A stretch of DNA of 64,000 nt from Trachythela sp. YZ-2020 (GCA_016169945.1 JADLSH010000382.1:3658001-3722000); one strand, 5' to 3'; positions 45,845 through 55,469 are shown, counted from the first letter of the stretch. Program-made: numbers and translations. Notes: generated by a model from the letters alone, not told the origin.

Positions 45845-45907
45845 GTATAGACTTTGTCATTCGGCTATAGATTTTGTCATTCGGATATAGAGTTTGTAAT
45901 TCGGCCA
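45845..45907. repeat. Short satellite, unit GACTTTGTCATTCGGCTATA
   Basis: Three variant 20-bp units. The same unit in the same orientation resumes at 51135-51227 and 51448-51480, so the material from 45908 to about 51131 was inserted into the array. An inverted relative is at 54193-54315. Confidence 0.75.
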
Positions 45908-46021
45908 CAGGGTGCAGAGGAGTCAATTTCAATTAGAAAAATAACCTATTACCTTGTTGATTATAATCTTTGATAGCAGAGTACGATAAAATTCCAATAC
46001 ATTCAGTAAACATGTCTTAAA

Positions 46022-46058
46022 GTCGTGAAATCAACACTGAAATCAACACTGAAATCAA
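46022..46058. repeat. 12-bp tandem repeat
   Basis: Three direct units of GAAATCAACACT. Confidence 0.8.
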
Positions 46059-46084
46059 CAAAAAAAAACAAAATAATAAAAAAT

Positions 46085-46207
46085 ATTTCTCCTCCGCTGC
46101 CCGCATTACTGCAGACTCGTATTCTCCGAAAGGAACGAACATCGCCCGAAGGGCGACGAATATTCCGGGAAGCGCGAGCCCACAGTAATGTAAGACAGCG
46201 GAGTATA
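46085..46207. repeat. Imperfect hairpin with GCCCGAAGGGC tip
   Basis: CTCCGCTG and CATTACTG on the left are mirrored by CAGTAATG and CAGCGGAG on the right. The apex CGCCCGAAGGGCG has the CTTCGG motif on the other strand. Confidence 0.6.
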
Positions 46208-46456
46208 TTAATTTTGGTTGATAGATAGATCTAGATAGATAGAATAACTTTATTTATACACGCTAACCCTGTCAACCGAAGCTGATTTCCACAGGGGGCG
46301 TGTTAAAGAGAATTACATAAGCATTTTAAGTTATTTACAAAATAAGGAGTATATCAATATAGAATGTCATCAATAGTGTCACTAATATAATATTTAATAG
46401 TGCAGAACAGGAATAATTTACAAGTAATCTATTTACAAAGTTATAATAATGTTGAT

Positions 46457-47338
46457 TTACGATTGAAAAGTGTGAGTAGCAATTTTCCTTTGAAAACTCG
46501 AAAGGGATTCACTCTCTCTAAACTCGTTTGGAAGAGAGTTCCAGAGATGAGCACCGTCATACATGAAACTATTTTTCATATTATTTGTGCACGGTTGTGG
46601 TAAACAAAGACCACTTGAAATATCTCGAAGTTTATAGTTTGTCACTTGATTTTTATAAGTAAATAGGTCAGTGAGTGACTCAGGACCCATTTTATTTAAG
46701 ATTTTATACATCATTTTTGCTTTTGCCTTTTTTCTTATCATTTTCAGTGGCTCCCAGTCCAAGGCATGTAAAGCTACAGAATGATCTACATCGTTGCTCA
46801 TGTTCATGATGATTCGAGCAGCTCTATTTTGTAGCTTTTGGAGTCGCTTTGATTGTGTTTCGCCAAACACATCCCATACTTCACAACAATAATCGAAGTG
46901 TGGGCGAACAATAGCGTTATATATACAAATAAGTGTACCTTTATCAACAAAAGGTTTGACACGACGGAGAGCAGCAATTCCTGCTGTTATTTTTTTGCAA
47001 ATATTTTCAGTATTATTTTTCCAAGATAAATGCTGGTCAATAGTTACTCCAAGAGTTTTGCATTCATAAACTTGTTTAATCTGTTTATTTTCAATGAAAA
47101 TATTTGGGGGAGCATTTGCAGTACATTTTATCTTTGGTTTTGAGCCAATCAACATAAACTCTGTTTTTGCTACATTTAAGCTAAGTTTATTAGCCATTAA
47201 CCATTTCCTAAGGTTTTCTAAATCCGAATTTACTGCAGTTTCAATACCGGTTATCGAGCTAGTCTCCAGAAGCAGTAAGATTTGTGTCGTCAGCAAATAA
47301 CCTAGGTTTAATATTATTAAGACACTGAGGTAAGTCAT
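46457..47338 (-). CDS. LINE ORF2, RT C-terminal segment (broken frame)
   Basis: Continues ORF2 after a frameshift near 47262. The first approximately 26 codons are out of the true reading. From SSITGIETAVNSDLENLRKW onward it carries MANKLSLNVAKTEFMLIGS, LGVTIDQHLSWKNN, RPHFDYCCEVWD and LQKLQNRAARIIM, the RT thumb and C-terminal region. It ends DGAHLWNSLPNEFR...THTFQS, the usual end of such proteins. Confidence 0.8.
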   Translation of the reverse strand: MTYLSVLIILNLGYLLTTQILLLLETSSITGIETAVNSDLENLRKWLMANKLSLNVAKTEFMLIGSKPKIKCTANAPPNIFIENKQIKQVYECKTLGVTIDQHLSWKNNTENICKKITAGIAALRRVKPFVDKGTLICIYNAIVRPHFDYCCEVWDVFGETQSKRLQKLQNRAARIIMNMSNDVDHSVALHALDWEPLKMIRKKAKAKMMYKILNKMGPESLTDLFTYKNQVTNYKLRDISSGLCLPQPCTNNMKNSFMYDGAHLWNSLPNEFRESESLSSFQRKIATHTFQS

Positions 47339-47753
47339 TGATATAGAGTAAGAATAATAGTGGTCCTAAGATAGAACATTGAGGTACTCCACATCTAATC
47401 AAACGTTCTGATGAGACAAATCCATTAATTTGACACTTCTGTGTTCGATTTGTTAGATAAGATTTTAGTAAAGAAAGAGCCTGTTCTTTTATTCCATAGA
47501 GCTCCAACTTTTTCAATAGAATTTGATGATCAACTGTATCAAATGCTTTTTTCAAGTCAATGAAAACTACTAGATTAAACATTTTTCTGTCCAAGTTAAC
47601 ATACCAGTCGTTTGTACAGTCTAGTAATGCTGTAGCTGTAGAGTGAGATTTGCGAAAACCAAATTGGGAATTGCTTAGCAGTCCAAATTCAGTTAAATAA
47701 TTGTATAGTTGATCATACAGAATTCGTTCCATGATTTTGCTTATGGCAGGCAA
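47259..47753 (-). CDS. LINE ORF2, RT palm segment (broken frame)
   Basis: Contains PAISKIMERILYDQL, SQFGFRKSHSTATALL, VFIDLKKAFDTVDHQILL, the GVPQ-SILGPLLFLLYINDL block and the catalytic FADD (about 47291-47280). One invariant position is altered: GVPQCSILG has Cys in place of Gly. The frame ends at a frameshift six codons after FADD. Confidence 0.8.
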   Translation of the reverse strand: MPAISKIMERILYDQLYNYLTEFGLLSNSQFGFRKSHSTATALLDCTNDWYVNLDRKMFNLVVFIDLKKAFDTVDHQILLKKLELYGIKEQALSLLKSYLTNRTQKCQINGFVSSERLIRCGVPQCSILGPLLFLLYINDLPQCLNNIKPRLFADDTNLTASGD

Positions 47754-47811
47754 AACTGAAATTGGCCGGTAGTTTCCTGGTACATTTCGATGGCCATTTT
47801 TATAAGAGGTG

Positions 47812-49434
47812 TTACTCTAGCCATTTTCCATTCATTAGGAAAGAGGATAGAGTAATAGCCTGATTAAATATATATGTTAGTGAATCTGCAATAACAGGTG
47901 CAGCTATCTTAATAATTTTGCATGAAATCTTATCAATGCCAGTGGCTTTATTACTAGATAGACCATGCAAGAGGCGGAAAACATTGTTTACACTAATAGG
48001 TTTGAATGTAGTAAATTCGGAATTAGCTCTTTTGACATATGTCTCAAAATTGTCATTGGACATGTCAATTTTGCTCGCTAAATCAGGGCCAACATTTGAA
48101 AAGTATTCATTGAAGCCCTCTGCAATATCTTTTGGATTGTTTAAAGTACTTTCATCCAAAGTAAGTTCATTCACTACTGGTTGTTTGTTTTGTTTGCCTA
48201 GTAAATTGTTTATTGTTTTCCAAGCATTTCTTGGATTATCTTTTTGACCAGCAATTTTTGTGGAATAATAACTTTGTTTAGCATTTCTTAATTCAATATT
48301 TACCTGATTTCTAGTCTGTTTGTAATTTGACCAATCAATTTCTAATTTGCTAATTATGGCTTTTCTTTTTAGTCTGTCTCTTTCATTTATGAGATTTTTA
48401 ATTTTGCTCGTAATCCAAGGAACTCTTTTGGACCTACGTTTTTTTTGTTGAAGTGGAGCATGTTTGTCTAATACTTCTAAGAAAAGTTCTTTCCAAATTT
48501 CCCACATAGTATTTGGCTCATGACCAAAAAAATAAACATATTCCCAAGGTTGAGTTAAGAGTTCATTTACAAAATTTTCCTCATTAAAATTTTTCATGTT
48601 TCTTATTTCAGTAACATTTTCTTCTTTTTGAAGAAATCCAATTTTTCTGATTGCAAATACCAAACTGTGGTCACTGATTCCAGTGTGAATAACACCAGAG
48701 TCAGAAATTTTCTCAGGTGAATTTGTAACAACATGGTCAAGAAGGGTGGAGGTTGACATTGTTATTCGCGTAGGTTCATCAATCAATTGAGTCAATTGGT
48801 ACAATTCATATAAAGTATTTAGTTTTTTAGTTGGCATATCAGAAAGATTATTTTCTTTCAACATATCACAATTTAGATCACCTAATATATACATTTCTTT
48901 GTTTTCATCATCGATTTGTTTGATTAACCTTTCCAAATGGTCAAAGAATTCTGATGATGTATTTGGTGGTCTGTAAACTGTTGTAACAATAAATGGTCGA
49001 CTGTGTGGCTTAGTAATTTCAATACAAACGGCCTCTAATTCAGAAGGAATTAGATCATTTCTCACATTGTAATTGATGGAGCTGCGCAAATATATGCAAA
49101 CTCCACCTCCATGTCGTGATCTATCTTTTCTAATAATATCGTAATCTTCTAGGTGAATTAAATTATCAGTTATATTTGAATCAAGACGTGTCTCATTAAA
49201 CGCAATCAGATCAATGCATTTGTTAGACATTGAATGACGAATTTCATCTATCTTTTTAGGAAGGCTAACAATATTTAAAAAGGCCATTTTAAAGCCTCTT
49301 TCATTAGGAATGGAGTTAAGGGTTGCCGAAAAGTTGCTACTAACACTTTCATTTGTCAAAGTATCAGAACTTTCTACTTCTATACTAGACTCACATATCT
49401 GTGGTGCATTGTCCGGTCTATTTTCTGTTTCCAC
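47812..49434 (-). CDS. LINE ORF2, AP-endonuclease and start of RT (540 residues)
   Basis: The exonuclease-endonuclease-phosphatase domain nicks target DNA. Motifs are FLNIVSLPKKIDEIR (52-66, Asn54), FNETRLD (79-85, Glu81), RKDRSRHGGG (102-111), TTVYRPP (151-157) and LGDLNCD (184-190), then an SDHSLV motif at the domain end. A basic linker with the INERDRLKRKA block follows, then the RT N-terminus (SSNKATGIDKISCKIIK). The frame ends at a frameshift near 47840, where the RT would continue in another frame. Confidence 0.85.
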   Translation of the reverse strand: METENRPDNAPQICESSIEVESSDTLTNESVSSNFSATLNSIPNERGFKMAFLNIVSLPKKIDEIRHSMSNKCIDLIAFNETRLDSNITDNLIHLEDYDIIRKDRSRHGGGVCIYLRSSINYNVRNDLIPSELEAVCIEITKPHSRPFIVTTVYRPPNTSSEFFDHLERLIKQIDDENKEMYILGDLNCDMLKENNLSDMPTKKLNTLYELYQLTQLIDEPTRITMSTSTLLDHVVTNSPEKISDSGVIHTGISDHSLVFAIRKIGFLQKEENVTEIRNMKNFNEENFVNELLTQPWEYVYFFGHEPNTMWEIWKELFLEVLDKHAPLQQKKRRSKRVPWITSKIKNLINERDRLKRKAIISKLEIDWSNYKQTRNQVNIELRNAKQSYYSTKIAGQKDNPRNAWKTINNLLGKQNKQPVVNELTLDESTLNNPKDIAEGFNEYFSNVGPDLASKIDMSNDNFETYVKRANSEFTTFKPISVNNVFRLLHGLSSNKATGIDKISCKIIKIAAPVIADSLTYIFNQAITLSSFLMNGKWLE

Positions 49435-50114
49435 TGGGCTTGACGAGAAAAACCTTCTTGGTTTCTAGATTTAATGGGAGTGTTTCTTTGTTTTAGATAT
49501 GCACAAAATGCACTTCCCAAAGCCCTGTCGCCACATCGGTTTAAATGGAGGTTCGATCCATTTAACAACACTTTATCAATGCTATCATTATTTATGTATA
49601 TAATTTTATGCTTGATGCATAACTCATGCAGTAACCTATTATACTGGGTAATTTTACTGGCTCTAACTCTGTTATCATACCTCTTTATGGCACTGGAAAC
49701 TGCGACTTCCTTTGTATGGGCCTTGACTTTCTCAGTTAATGTTTCCATATTCTTGGCAACTTCAGTGGGTTCTTCACGGGCCAGATCGTTGGTTCCAACG
49801 TGTAGGATAACTTTCTCATAATGTTGGTCCTCATTCCAGTAGCTTTCAATTTTTTCTTTTATCTGCCCTACAGTTGCTCCGCTGTAGGAATGGCAAACGG
49901 TCTTACTTCTTGCAGCTGGTTCAAGTTTTCGGCTGTCAATGTTCTTGACCATGGAGTCACCTATCACAAGGTACTTGGCAGTTGGACTAACTTCCCTTTT
50001 GATTTTCTTTTGGTTTTCACCAATGTTGGTGTCTTGGAATCTTTTCTTTTGTTGTGCACGGTAATGGGTCATTTGTTGGTTTGCACCATCCTCTGTGTTT
50101 CTTTCTGGTGGCAT
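49380..50114 (-). CDS. LINE ORF1, SGNH-hydrolase domain
   Basis: Contains YLVIGDSMVKNID (catalytic-type Ser in GDS), SYSGATVGQIKEKI (Gly block), ILHVGTNDLAREEP (Asn block) and HLNRCGDRALG (His block), the four SGNH blocks found in ORF1 of CR1-group LINEs. The last 55 bases overlap ORF2 in a different frame. The first part overlaps a further ORF1 fragment in another frame, so the real ORF1 start lies upstream. Confidence 0.8.
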   Translation of the reverse strand: MPPERNTEDGANQQMTHYRAQQKKRFQDTNIGENQKKIKREVSPTAKYLVIGDSMVKNIDSRKLEPAARSKTVCHSYSGATVGQIKEKIESYWNEDQHYEKVILHVGTNDLAREEPTEVAKNMETLTEKVKAHTKEVAVSSAIKRYDNRVRASKITQYNRLLHELCIKHKIIYINNDSIDKVLLNGSNLHLNRCGDRALGSAFCAYLKQRNTPIKSRNQEGFSRQAQWKQKIDRTMHHRYVSLV

Positions 50115-50942
50115 CTTCAGTGCTTATGGTGTTAGTACCATGGTTAGTACTATCTTCAGTAAGTGCTTCAAACTGGTTTTGACATTTGACATAATTTTTG
50201 ACAGTCTGGGGTTTCTTACCTATGCCGGAGGTATACTTCGAATTAACTTTTGCCCACTCATTTTGTTTAATATCCACAGCATGCCTTATGATTTTATTAT
50301 CTCCTGTCGTTTATTCTATGCTAGCCTGTAGTGATGCTATTTCAGCCGCCATCTTGTCATTTCGCTCAACAAGGCTTTTCAGCTTGGCATCAGTTTCTGC
50401 TGACTTGGAGAGGTTATTTTGGCGATGTTCGTTTTGTTTCTTTTGGATTTCATTTACTATAGTTGATAGCTTAGCAATTTCGTCCTTGTAGAAATCACAT
50501 TGACCGCAAGAATGTTTGTCTTTAGTGTTTGTATCTTGGTTGGTTTCGCCTTCGGCAATCACCACGTGCTCGGTTATATTTTGTTGTTTTCGCTGTCGGT
50601 AGACTCTGTAGAAGCGGCGTAGCCTTTTAAGGCAGCGTATAATTATTTCTCTTCGTTATCCTGCACTATGGATATCTTTTGCTCAGTTTGACCATGCCAT
50701 TTTAAGCAAAATTCCGGATTGCTAAACTGAATTGATTCCCCTTGTGGTGACGACCATCTTCCGCTGATTTGTAATTCAGCTTTTATGAACTGTTTGAGTG
50801 ACTCTAACTCACCCTTCCATAACAAATTATCCTCAGAAAAATATAAGGATGTAGATCTTGACATTTTAGAATCATTATCGTTGTTTGTTTGTCGAGAAAT
50901 TTCACAAGACATGGAGCTCGGAATTTTATGACTAGCCGCCAT
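50017..50942 (-). pseudogene. LINE ORF1 N-terminal part, in several frames
   Basis: Starts MAASHKIPSSMS at 50942. A frameshift near 50640 moves reading to the frame that runs through HSCGQCDFYKDEIAKLSTIV and a coiled coil (50565-50311). Another shift leads to KQNEWAKVNSKYTSG and NQFEALTED (50277-50017), which joins the SGNH segment. A CGQC pair and the heptad-rich coil are typical of an RNA-binding ORF1. Confidence 0.7.
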
Positions 50943-51134
50943 CTTGTTACATGAAGTACATAAGTATTAAACATGAAGTACGATTTACCATTTCGACGAC
51001 AAAGGGTGTATTTTATGTGATTTTATATGATAATATGGATTATATTTCACTAATTTTGTTACGACTATCAAATATTATAATCAACAAGGTAATGGGTTAT
51101 TTTCCTAATCAAATTGACTCCTCTGCACCCCAGA

Positions 51135-51480
51135 TTCGGCTATAGCCCATGTCTATTCTGTGGCTATAGGTTTCGTCATTCCGCTCATTCGGCTATAGAC
51201 TTTGTCATTCGGCTATAGACTTTGTCAGGTCGCCACTTGTTTCCATCTACCAAACTGACGTTACGTCATTTTTTCAACTTTGAAGTAAAGTTAAAAACTT
51301 TGTAACTGACCCTAACCCTAAAACCTACCCTAACCCAAAACCTAACCCAAATTGATGAAGAAAAATCAAGAAAAACGAATATGAAAATCTTTGAAAATCG
51401 GGAAAATTGCGTAACGTCAGTTTGATAGATGGAAACAAGTGAAAACCACTTTGTCATTCGGCTCTTTGCCATTCGGCAAG
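51135..51480. repeat. Satellite continuation, split by a telomere-core MITE
   Basis: Units of GACTTTGTCATTCGGCTATA, in the same orientation as 45845-45907, run to 51227 and resume after the MITE at 51448. Confidence 0.75.
51228..51447. mobile_element. Telomere-core MITE, family A, copy 2 (9-bp TSD ACTTTGTCA)
   Basis: 220-bp relative of 3377-3603, with the same terminal inverted repeats and a CCCTAA-like core (51310-51345). Perfect 9-bp duplications ACTTTGTCA lie at 51219-51227 and 51448-51456. It inserted into the short satellite, but the full-length match and correct ends support a true duplication. Confidence 0.85.
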
Positions 51481-51719
51481 CATCCCAGCATTTCCCAGCA
51501 GTCTTTGCCCGATTAGTTTCCAACGAATAAATTATGCAATAAATTATACACACTGCTGTAAACACACGTGACGTGCTACACGTGCACTCTTGCACGTGCA
51601 CCACAAACACCAAGATGGCGAACAGACAAGGTGAAAACGCAGAGCAGAGCAGGATACAAAGAGTATTATTCAACAGTTTGCACAAAACTTATTGAATGCT
51701 GCCCAATTACTTAATAATA
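51481..51719. other. Short unassigned stretch
   Basis: The first 40 bases (CATCCCAGCATTTCCCAGCA onward) are mirrored near 54168-54193. An ATG-led frame at 51615-51694 of about 26 codons has no recognisable feature. Confidence 0.35.
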
Positions 51720-52985
51720 TTATTATTGTCTTTATTAGGGTCCACTAAAGTATATTTACAAAGAGTTATATAATTAAATATACTTAAACAGGTAAAACAA
51801 AGACCCTAAATGGGCGAGGCGCAAACGGGACTGTAAGAACCATGCAAGGCGCCTGCCCAAACTTAGTGAAAAATTACTGTGTTAATAAATCGTATAATGT
51901 GTTAGTAACAGTAATTACTGTGTTAGTAATAGTATAATGCTGTATTATGCCTATATCAAATTATGTTACTGTGGTATTACAATGCTACACATTAATTAAT
52001 ATACATCAATTAATGTTAATAACTAGTTAGGTCCTGTGGCAAGGACAGTCCCTACTCAAAGACCACGTACAAGACATGTCCACGTCATAAATAGAATTAA
52101 CTAAGACTGAATATTTGCGCTTGAGATAAGATTTAAAAGTACTAGGACTAGAGAAACTGTCAAAAGATACTTCTTGACATACAATGTTCCAGCTTTTGAC
52201 AATACGGTTGTAGTAGGAGGATTGGAAAGTGGCAGTTTTACACAGTGGGTTTTGGAGGATATACTCAGAGGAACGGCTCAGTCGAGTACGACCATGGCTG
52301 ACAAACGACACAAAGTTACTCAAGTTCACGTTTACAAAACCAAATAGAGCTTTGTAAAAGAATACTAAGTCCTTGATTTCTCTGTCGTAGCATAAGGGAA
52401 GCAGATTTAACGTCAACAGCCGTTCTTTGTAAGTCAGTTCTCTATTCTTCAATATCCACTTCGTTGCTCTCCGTTGGACTTTCTCTTTTCGTCTCGATAA
52501 CTGGGCGTTGTTGACCGGTGACCATACCTCCGAGGCATACGACAACTGGGACTTCACAACAGTGGCGTCGTGGGTCCCCATGTTTTAGGGGCTAAGCGCA
52601 GAATTTTCCGACAATATTCGGAAAAAACATTATTGTTTTTGTTGTCGACGGGGTTTCGGACTATACCGGTTATACAGGCAAATTCCGACAATGTATCGTA
52701 ATGTTCTTGAATTGAATAAATATTAGCTATGAATATGTGAAATATTAGCTATTCTATACACTTATATTCTCAAAACGTAAACTGAGTCTGATTTCCGATA
52801 TTTCATCAACATGTTTTCGCATTCGTATATGCAGCTATGCTTCACCATGAAGATTCCGACACCATAACAAATTTCCAATTTTCCGACGGCTCTCAACGAT
52901 AGGGGGGGCCATGGCCCCCCCGGCCACGGCGCCACTGCTTCACAAGCGCTGATCATAGTTCACCAATCACCAGGTCCCTTGTGTA
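51720..52985 (-). pseudogene. 5'-truncated LINE 3' end (RT C-terminus), split by a hAT MITE
   Basis: The frame 52581-52027 carries KSQLSYASEVWSP (RP-LDY-S-VW block), KVQRRATKWIL and ELTYKERLLTLNLLPLCYDRE, then the C-terminus with YLKRKYSVLVNSIYDVD. Beyond the hAT-type insert at 52560-52937 the same protein continues upstream (LWSALV before KSQL). The 3' side ends with TTTATTAGGGTCC and an AAT-type tail near 51712. Only the last quarter of the RT is present. Confidence 0.82.
52560..52937. mobile_element. Non-autonomous hAT-type element, 8-bp TSD CTTCACAA, inside the LINE
   Basis: The 378-bp element has ends CAGTGGCG...CGCCACTG, flanked by CTTCACAA at 52552-52559 and 52938-52945. It contains the GGGGGGGCCATGGCCCCCCC palindrome near its right end. 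Removing it with one duplication restores the LINE reading. Confidence 0.9.
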
Positions 52986-53139
52986 TCAATTAATAATGGT
53001 CTGACGAAGGCGAAAACGCCGCCAATTGAAGGCCCAAATCAAATCTCCAGCGTTTGAAAACTCTGTCTCTATGATAGGTAGCTTTCTTGTATATTCAACA
53101 TTTTACTAGTTACTACGCCATACATAGACTATTTTAAAG

Positions 53140-53734
53140 AGGTTTTACTACATCCCGGGCGTTCTTTGTCAGTGCCTGCGATCACAATTAGGATTATCAG
53201 CGGTATATGATGATAACATTGAGCATTGAGAACAATGTTTCCTTCTGATCCTTACTCCTACCTCATTGCCTAACCCTAACCCTAACCCTAACCCAGAAGG
53301 AAACATTAGGAAACACAAGGAAACACTCCACTCCGGCTAAAGACAGAAATCTAGTCCCGGCTAGCCTGCGAACAGGCTTTCAATCCGGCATGATTTGTAC
53401 TACAACTTTTAAATTTTTATAAAAATAAACAAACCCCAATCCTAACCCCTTTCCTAACCCTAACCAATCTTAGAAAGTTAAAATTATCGAGAAAAAATAG
53501 CAAGAAAAATTAAGAAAAAGTGTTGGGCGCGGGCTTGAACCTACAATACAGTTAGCCCCAGCAAACGCACACCCTAACCCGCTATGCCACAGGCAAGCTC
53601 GCTGAAAACAACGGCAAAAAATACTATTTATATTAACTTACTACTGCAAGTTCTGGAAACATTCAATGTTTTCATCATATACCGCTGATAATCAGCGGGC
53701 ACTGACAAAGAACGCCCGGGATGTAGTAAAATCC
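53140..53734. mobile_element. Telomere-core MITE, family B (9-bp TSD ATTTTAAAG)
   Basis: The 595-bp element has about 60-bp terminal inverted repeats (TTTTACTACATCCCGGGCGT then TCTTTGTCAGTGCC). The interior has tandem CCCTAA units at 53272-53296, weaker CCTAACCC units at 53425-53465 and a tRNA-like segment at about 53519-53604. Perfect 9-bp duplications lie at 53131-53139 and 53735-53743. Confidence 0.82.
53519..53604 (-). other. tRNA-like segment inside a MITE
   Basis: On the minus strand it has an A-box-like TGGCATAGCGGG, a B-box GGTTCAAGCCC and roughly tRNA length. No clean acceptor stem is seen. It is probably a captured SINE head or tRNA relic. Confidence 0.55.
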
Positions 53735-53748
53735 ATTTTAAAGCCCCA

Positions 53749-53902
53749 ATGGTTGGAATCTCAGAATTTCCTGCCATTATCCTGGTAATTCATTATATTT
53801 TCTGCCAATTTCCTTCCAAAGAGGATTTCCTGCCATTTTTCCTGCCACAGCCCAATATTTCCTTAGCCAGGAAATTTCCTGGCAAGTGGAAGCCCTGCTT
53901 TC
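53749..53902. repeat. Fragment of a hAT-type MITE related to 2500-3290
   Basis: Ends GGAAATTTCCTGGCAAGTGG then AAGCCCTG, matching the right end of the 2500-3290 element (AAGTGGAAGC-CTG). TTCCTGCCA blocks replace TTCCTTCCA. The left terminus is not found. As at 3377, a family A telomere-core MITE lies close beside it. Confidence 0.55.
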
Positions 53903-54136
53903 GGTCGCCACTTGTTTCCATCTATCAAACTGACGTTATGTCATTTTTTCAACTTTGAAGTAAAGTTTAAAACTGTGTAACTGACCCTAATCCTAAAACC
54001 TACCGTAACCCCTAACCCCTAACCAACCTAAACCTAACCAAATTGATGAAGAAAATCAAGAAAATGAATATGAAAATCTTTGAAAATCGGGAAAATTGCG
54101 TAACGTCAGTTTGATAAATGGAAACAAGCGAAAACC
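53903..54136. mobile_element. Telomere-core MITE, family A, copy 3
   Basis: 234-bp relative of the copies at 3377 and 51228, with the same ends and an imperfect CCCTAA core (53980-54035). No 9-bp duplication is visible, so the flank has been rearranged or the copy was moved by duplication. Confidence 0.8.
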
Positions 54137-54192
54137 AAAGCGTCTTTGTGTTGGCGCGTCTCATCACGTCTAATCGGGCAAAGACTGCTGGG

Positions 54193-54315
54193 AGCCGAAT
54201 GACAAAGAGCCGAATGACAAAGAGCCGAATGACAAAGATCCGAATGACAAAGAACCGAATGACAAAGTCTATAGCCGAATGACAAAGTCTATATAATTTA
54301 GCCGAATGACAAAGT
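54193..54315. repeat. Short satellite, inverted orientation, unit GCCGAATGACAAAG(A)
   Basis: Six to seven units of 15-20 bp. It is the complement of the satellite around 45845 and 51135. With the mirrored TCTTTGCCCGATTAG stretch, 51480-51520 and 54165-54200 form inverted arms about 2.7 kb apart. Confidence 0.75.
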
Positions 54316-54324
54316 GCTCACTGA

Positions 54325-54751
54325 TGGCCACAAGAAGGCGCGAATCCTAAAATAGCACCACTTGAAAATCGTCAATTTGTTTATGTTTTACAAGGTTCAA
54401 GGACTAAAAGGTCAAGATAAAAAGCAATACCTGGAGTTTAGTGCAAAATCATTTTGGGGACTGCCGAAGCATTTTTTTTGCAAATAGGAAAGCGATACCC
54501 CTCATTTTTGCTGCAGATAGATGTAAAACAGTCAAAACTAATCGGAAAAGCACGTTTAAATCCCAACCATTGAAGTCTTCTGATGAAAAAAGTATTTTTC
54601 TTGCAAATTTTCGCTCAAAAGCAAACTTTTGACAGAATTTTTCTCACTCCTCGGAACTCTCCTCAGTCCTTTTGAAAGTTCGAACGAATCTTCAACGAAT
54701 CATAGGACTTTATCGTAGGAGTTAGCGTTCCAGTTTACTTAGAGTTCACTG
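54325..54751. repeat. Truncated relative of the hAT-type element at 26693
   Basis: Parallels 27121-27673: CACTTGAAAA-CGTCAATTT, the TTTTGCTGCAGATAGATGTA block near 54510, and the end TTTACTTAGAGTTCACTG. The left end is missing. Confidence 0.7.
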
Positions 54752-54789
54752 ATGCAAAATCGTCCGGCATTATGTCATGAACCCTACGT

Positions 54790-55245
54790 CATGGACGATT
54801 TTCTACTTTATGCGCATGCGCGAGTTTAGGCCGAGAGAGAACTGGTAACTAGCAACCTTGTGTTTGGCTGACACAAAGAATTTGTTTTTTAATGATACGT
54901 CAGAAACTTAACTGCCATTTTGCAAACTTTTTTCAAAAATAGTTTTGTGAAGTTTTAGAGTAAATCAAAGCTAAAAGAGTACACTGTTAAATCAATTACC
55001 CAACTGTATAAAGTAGGTATGTTAAAAGTACAAATCTTATCAATATTTTACCATTTTGTACAAATTTACAAAATAAATATACAGTTAATCTATGATATTA
55101 CAACACAGTCGTGTTGACTGTGTTGCGTGTTACCATGGTTAGAGTGATCGTTCAGTACTTCTGTTACAATAATTTTTTGGGTGTAAATTGTTTGGTTCGA
55201 ATGGGTGAGGGGATTCTGCATGCGTGTATTTCTAGTTAGTAACAA
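54790..55245 (+). repeat. Dispersed repeat family D, copy 3
   Basis: Same orientation as 10790-11545 with internal deletions: ATGCGCATGCGCGAGTTTAG at 54822, GTGTTGCGTGTTACCATGGT near 55120 and GGGGATTCTGCATGCG near 55210. Confidence 0.65.
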
Positions 55246-55469
55246 GAACTTCGACGTTTCGAGCGAAGGACGAAGGCCCTAGGTCTGGAAGTAGTTAACG
55301 CCAAATACAATCGCGTACCCAGAATATGCCCGTCGCAGGTTAGGTATTGTTGTTTGTTGTTGTTGCTGTTTGTTGTTGGTGCGGCTATGGTTTTGGTGGA
55401 GTTGTTGGTGTATGTCAGCGCAATTAGTGGGTTTAAAGAAAAATAACTGCCAATTCTGGTAGTGTCGAC

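Larger units (their letters stand above)
46205..50945 (-). mobile_element. Near-full-length CR1/L2-type LINE, frameshifted
   Basis: Reading on the minus strand, the order is a basic/coiled-coil ORF1 with an SGNH-hydrolase domain (50942-49380), then ORF2 with endonuclease and reverse transcriptase (49434-46457), then a short 3' region ending in a TAGA-type microsatellite (46224-46242). The 5' end is near the ATG at 50942. ORF1 is broken near 50640, 50300 and 50050-50110; ORF2 is broken near 47840 and 47262. The SGNH-type ORF1 plus EEP-RT layout is that of the CR1/L2 group. Confidence 0.88.
45908..51131. mobile_element. Inverted-repeat element containing a LINE
   Basis: The left arm (CAGGGTGCAGAGGAGTCAAT onward, 45909-45985) is mirrored by the right arm 51057-51131, including ATTACCTTGTTGATTATAAT. 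CAGGG-type ends are hAT-like. The flanks ATTCGGCC and ATTCGGCT differ by one base but belong to a repeat, so a target duplication cannot be proven. A LINE (46205-50945) fills the inside and probably inserted later. Confidence 0.6.

Noticed and set aside
51615..51694. First exon of a gene (ATG with about 26 codons)
   Set aside because: A good ATGGCG context is present, but there is no donor site or continuation I can support.
53272..53300. True telomere or chromosome end
   Set aside because: The CCCTAA runs are short, lie inside inverted-repeat elements and are followed by ordinary sequence.
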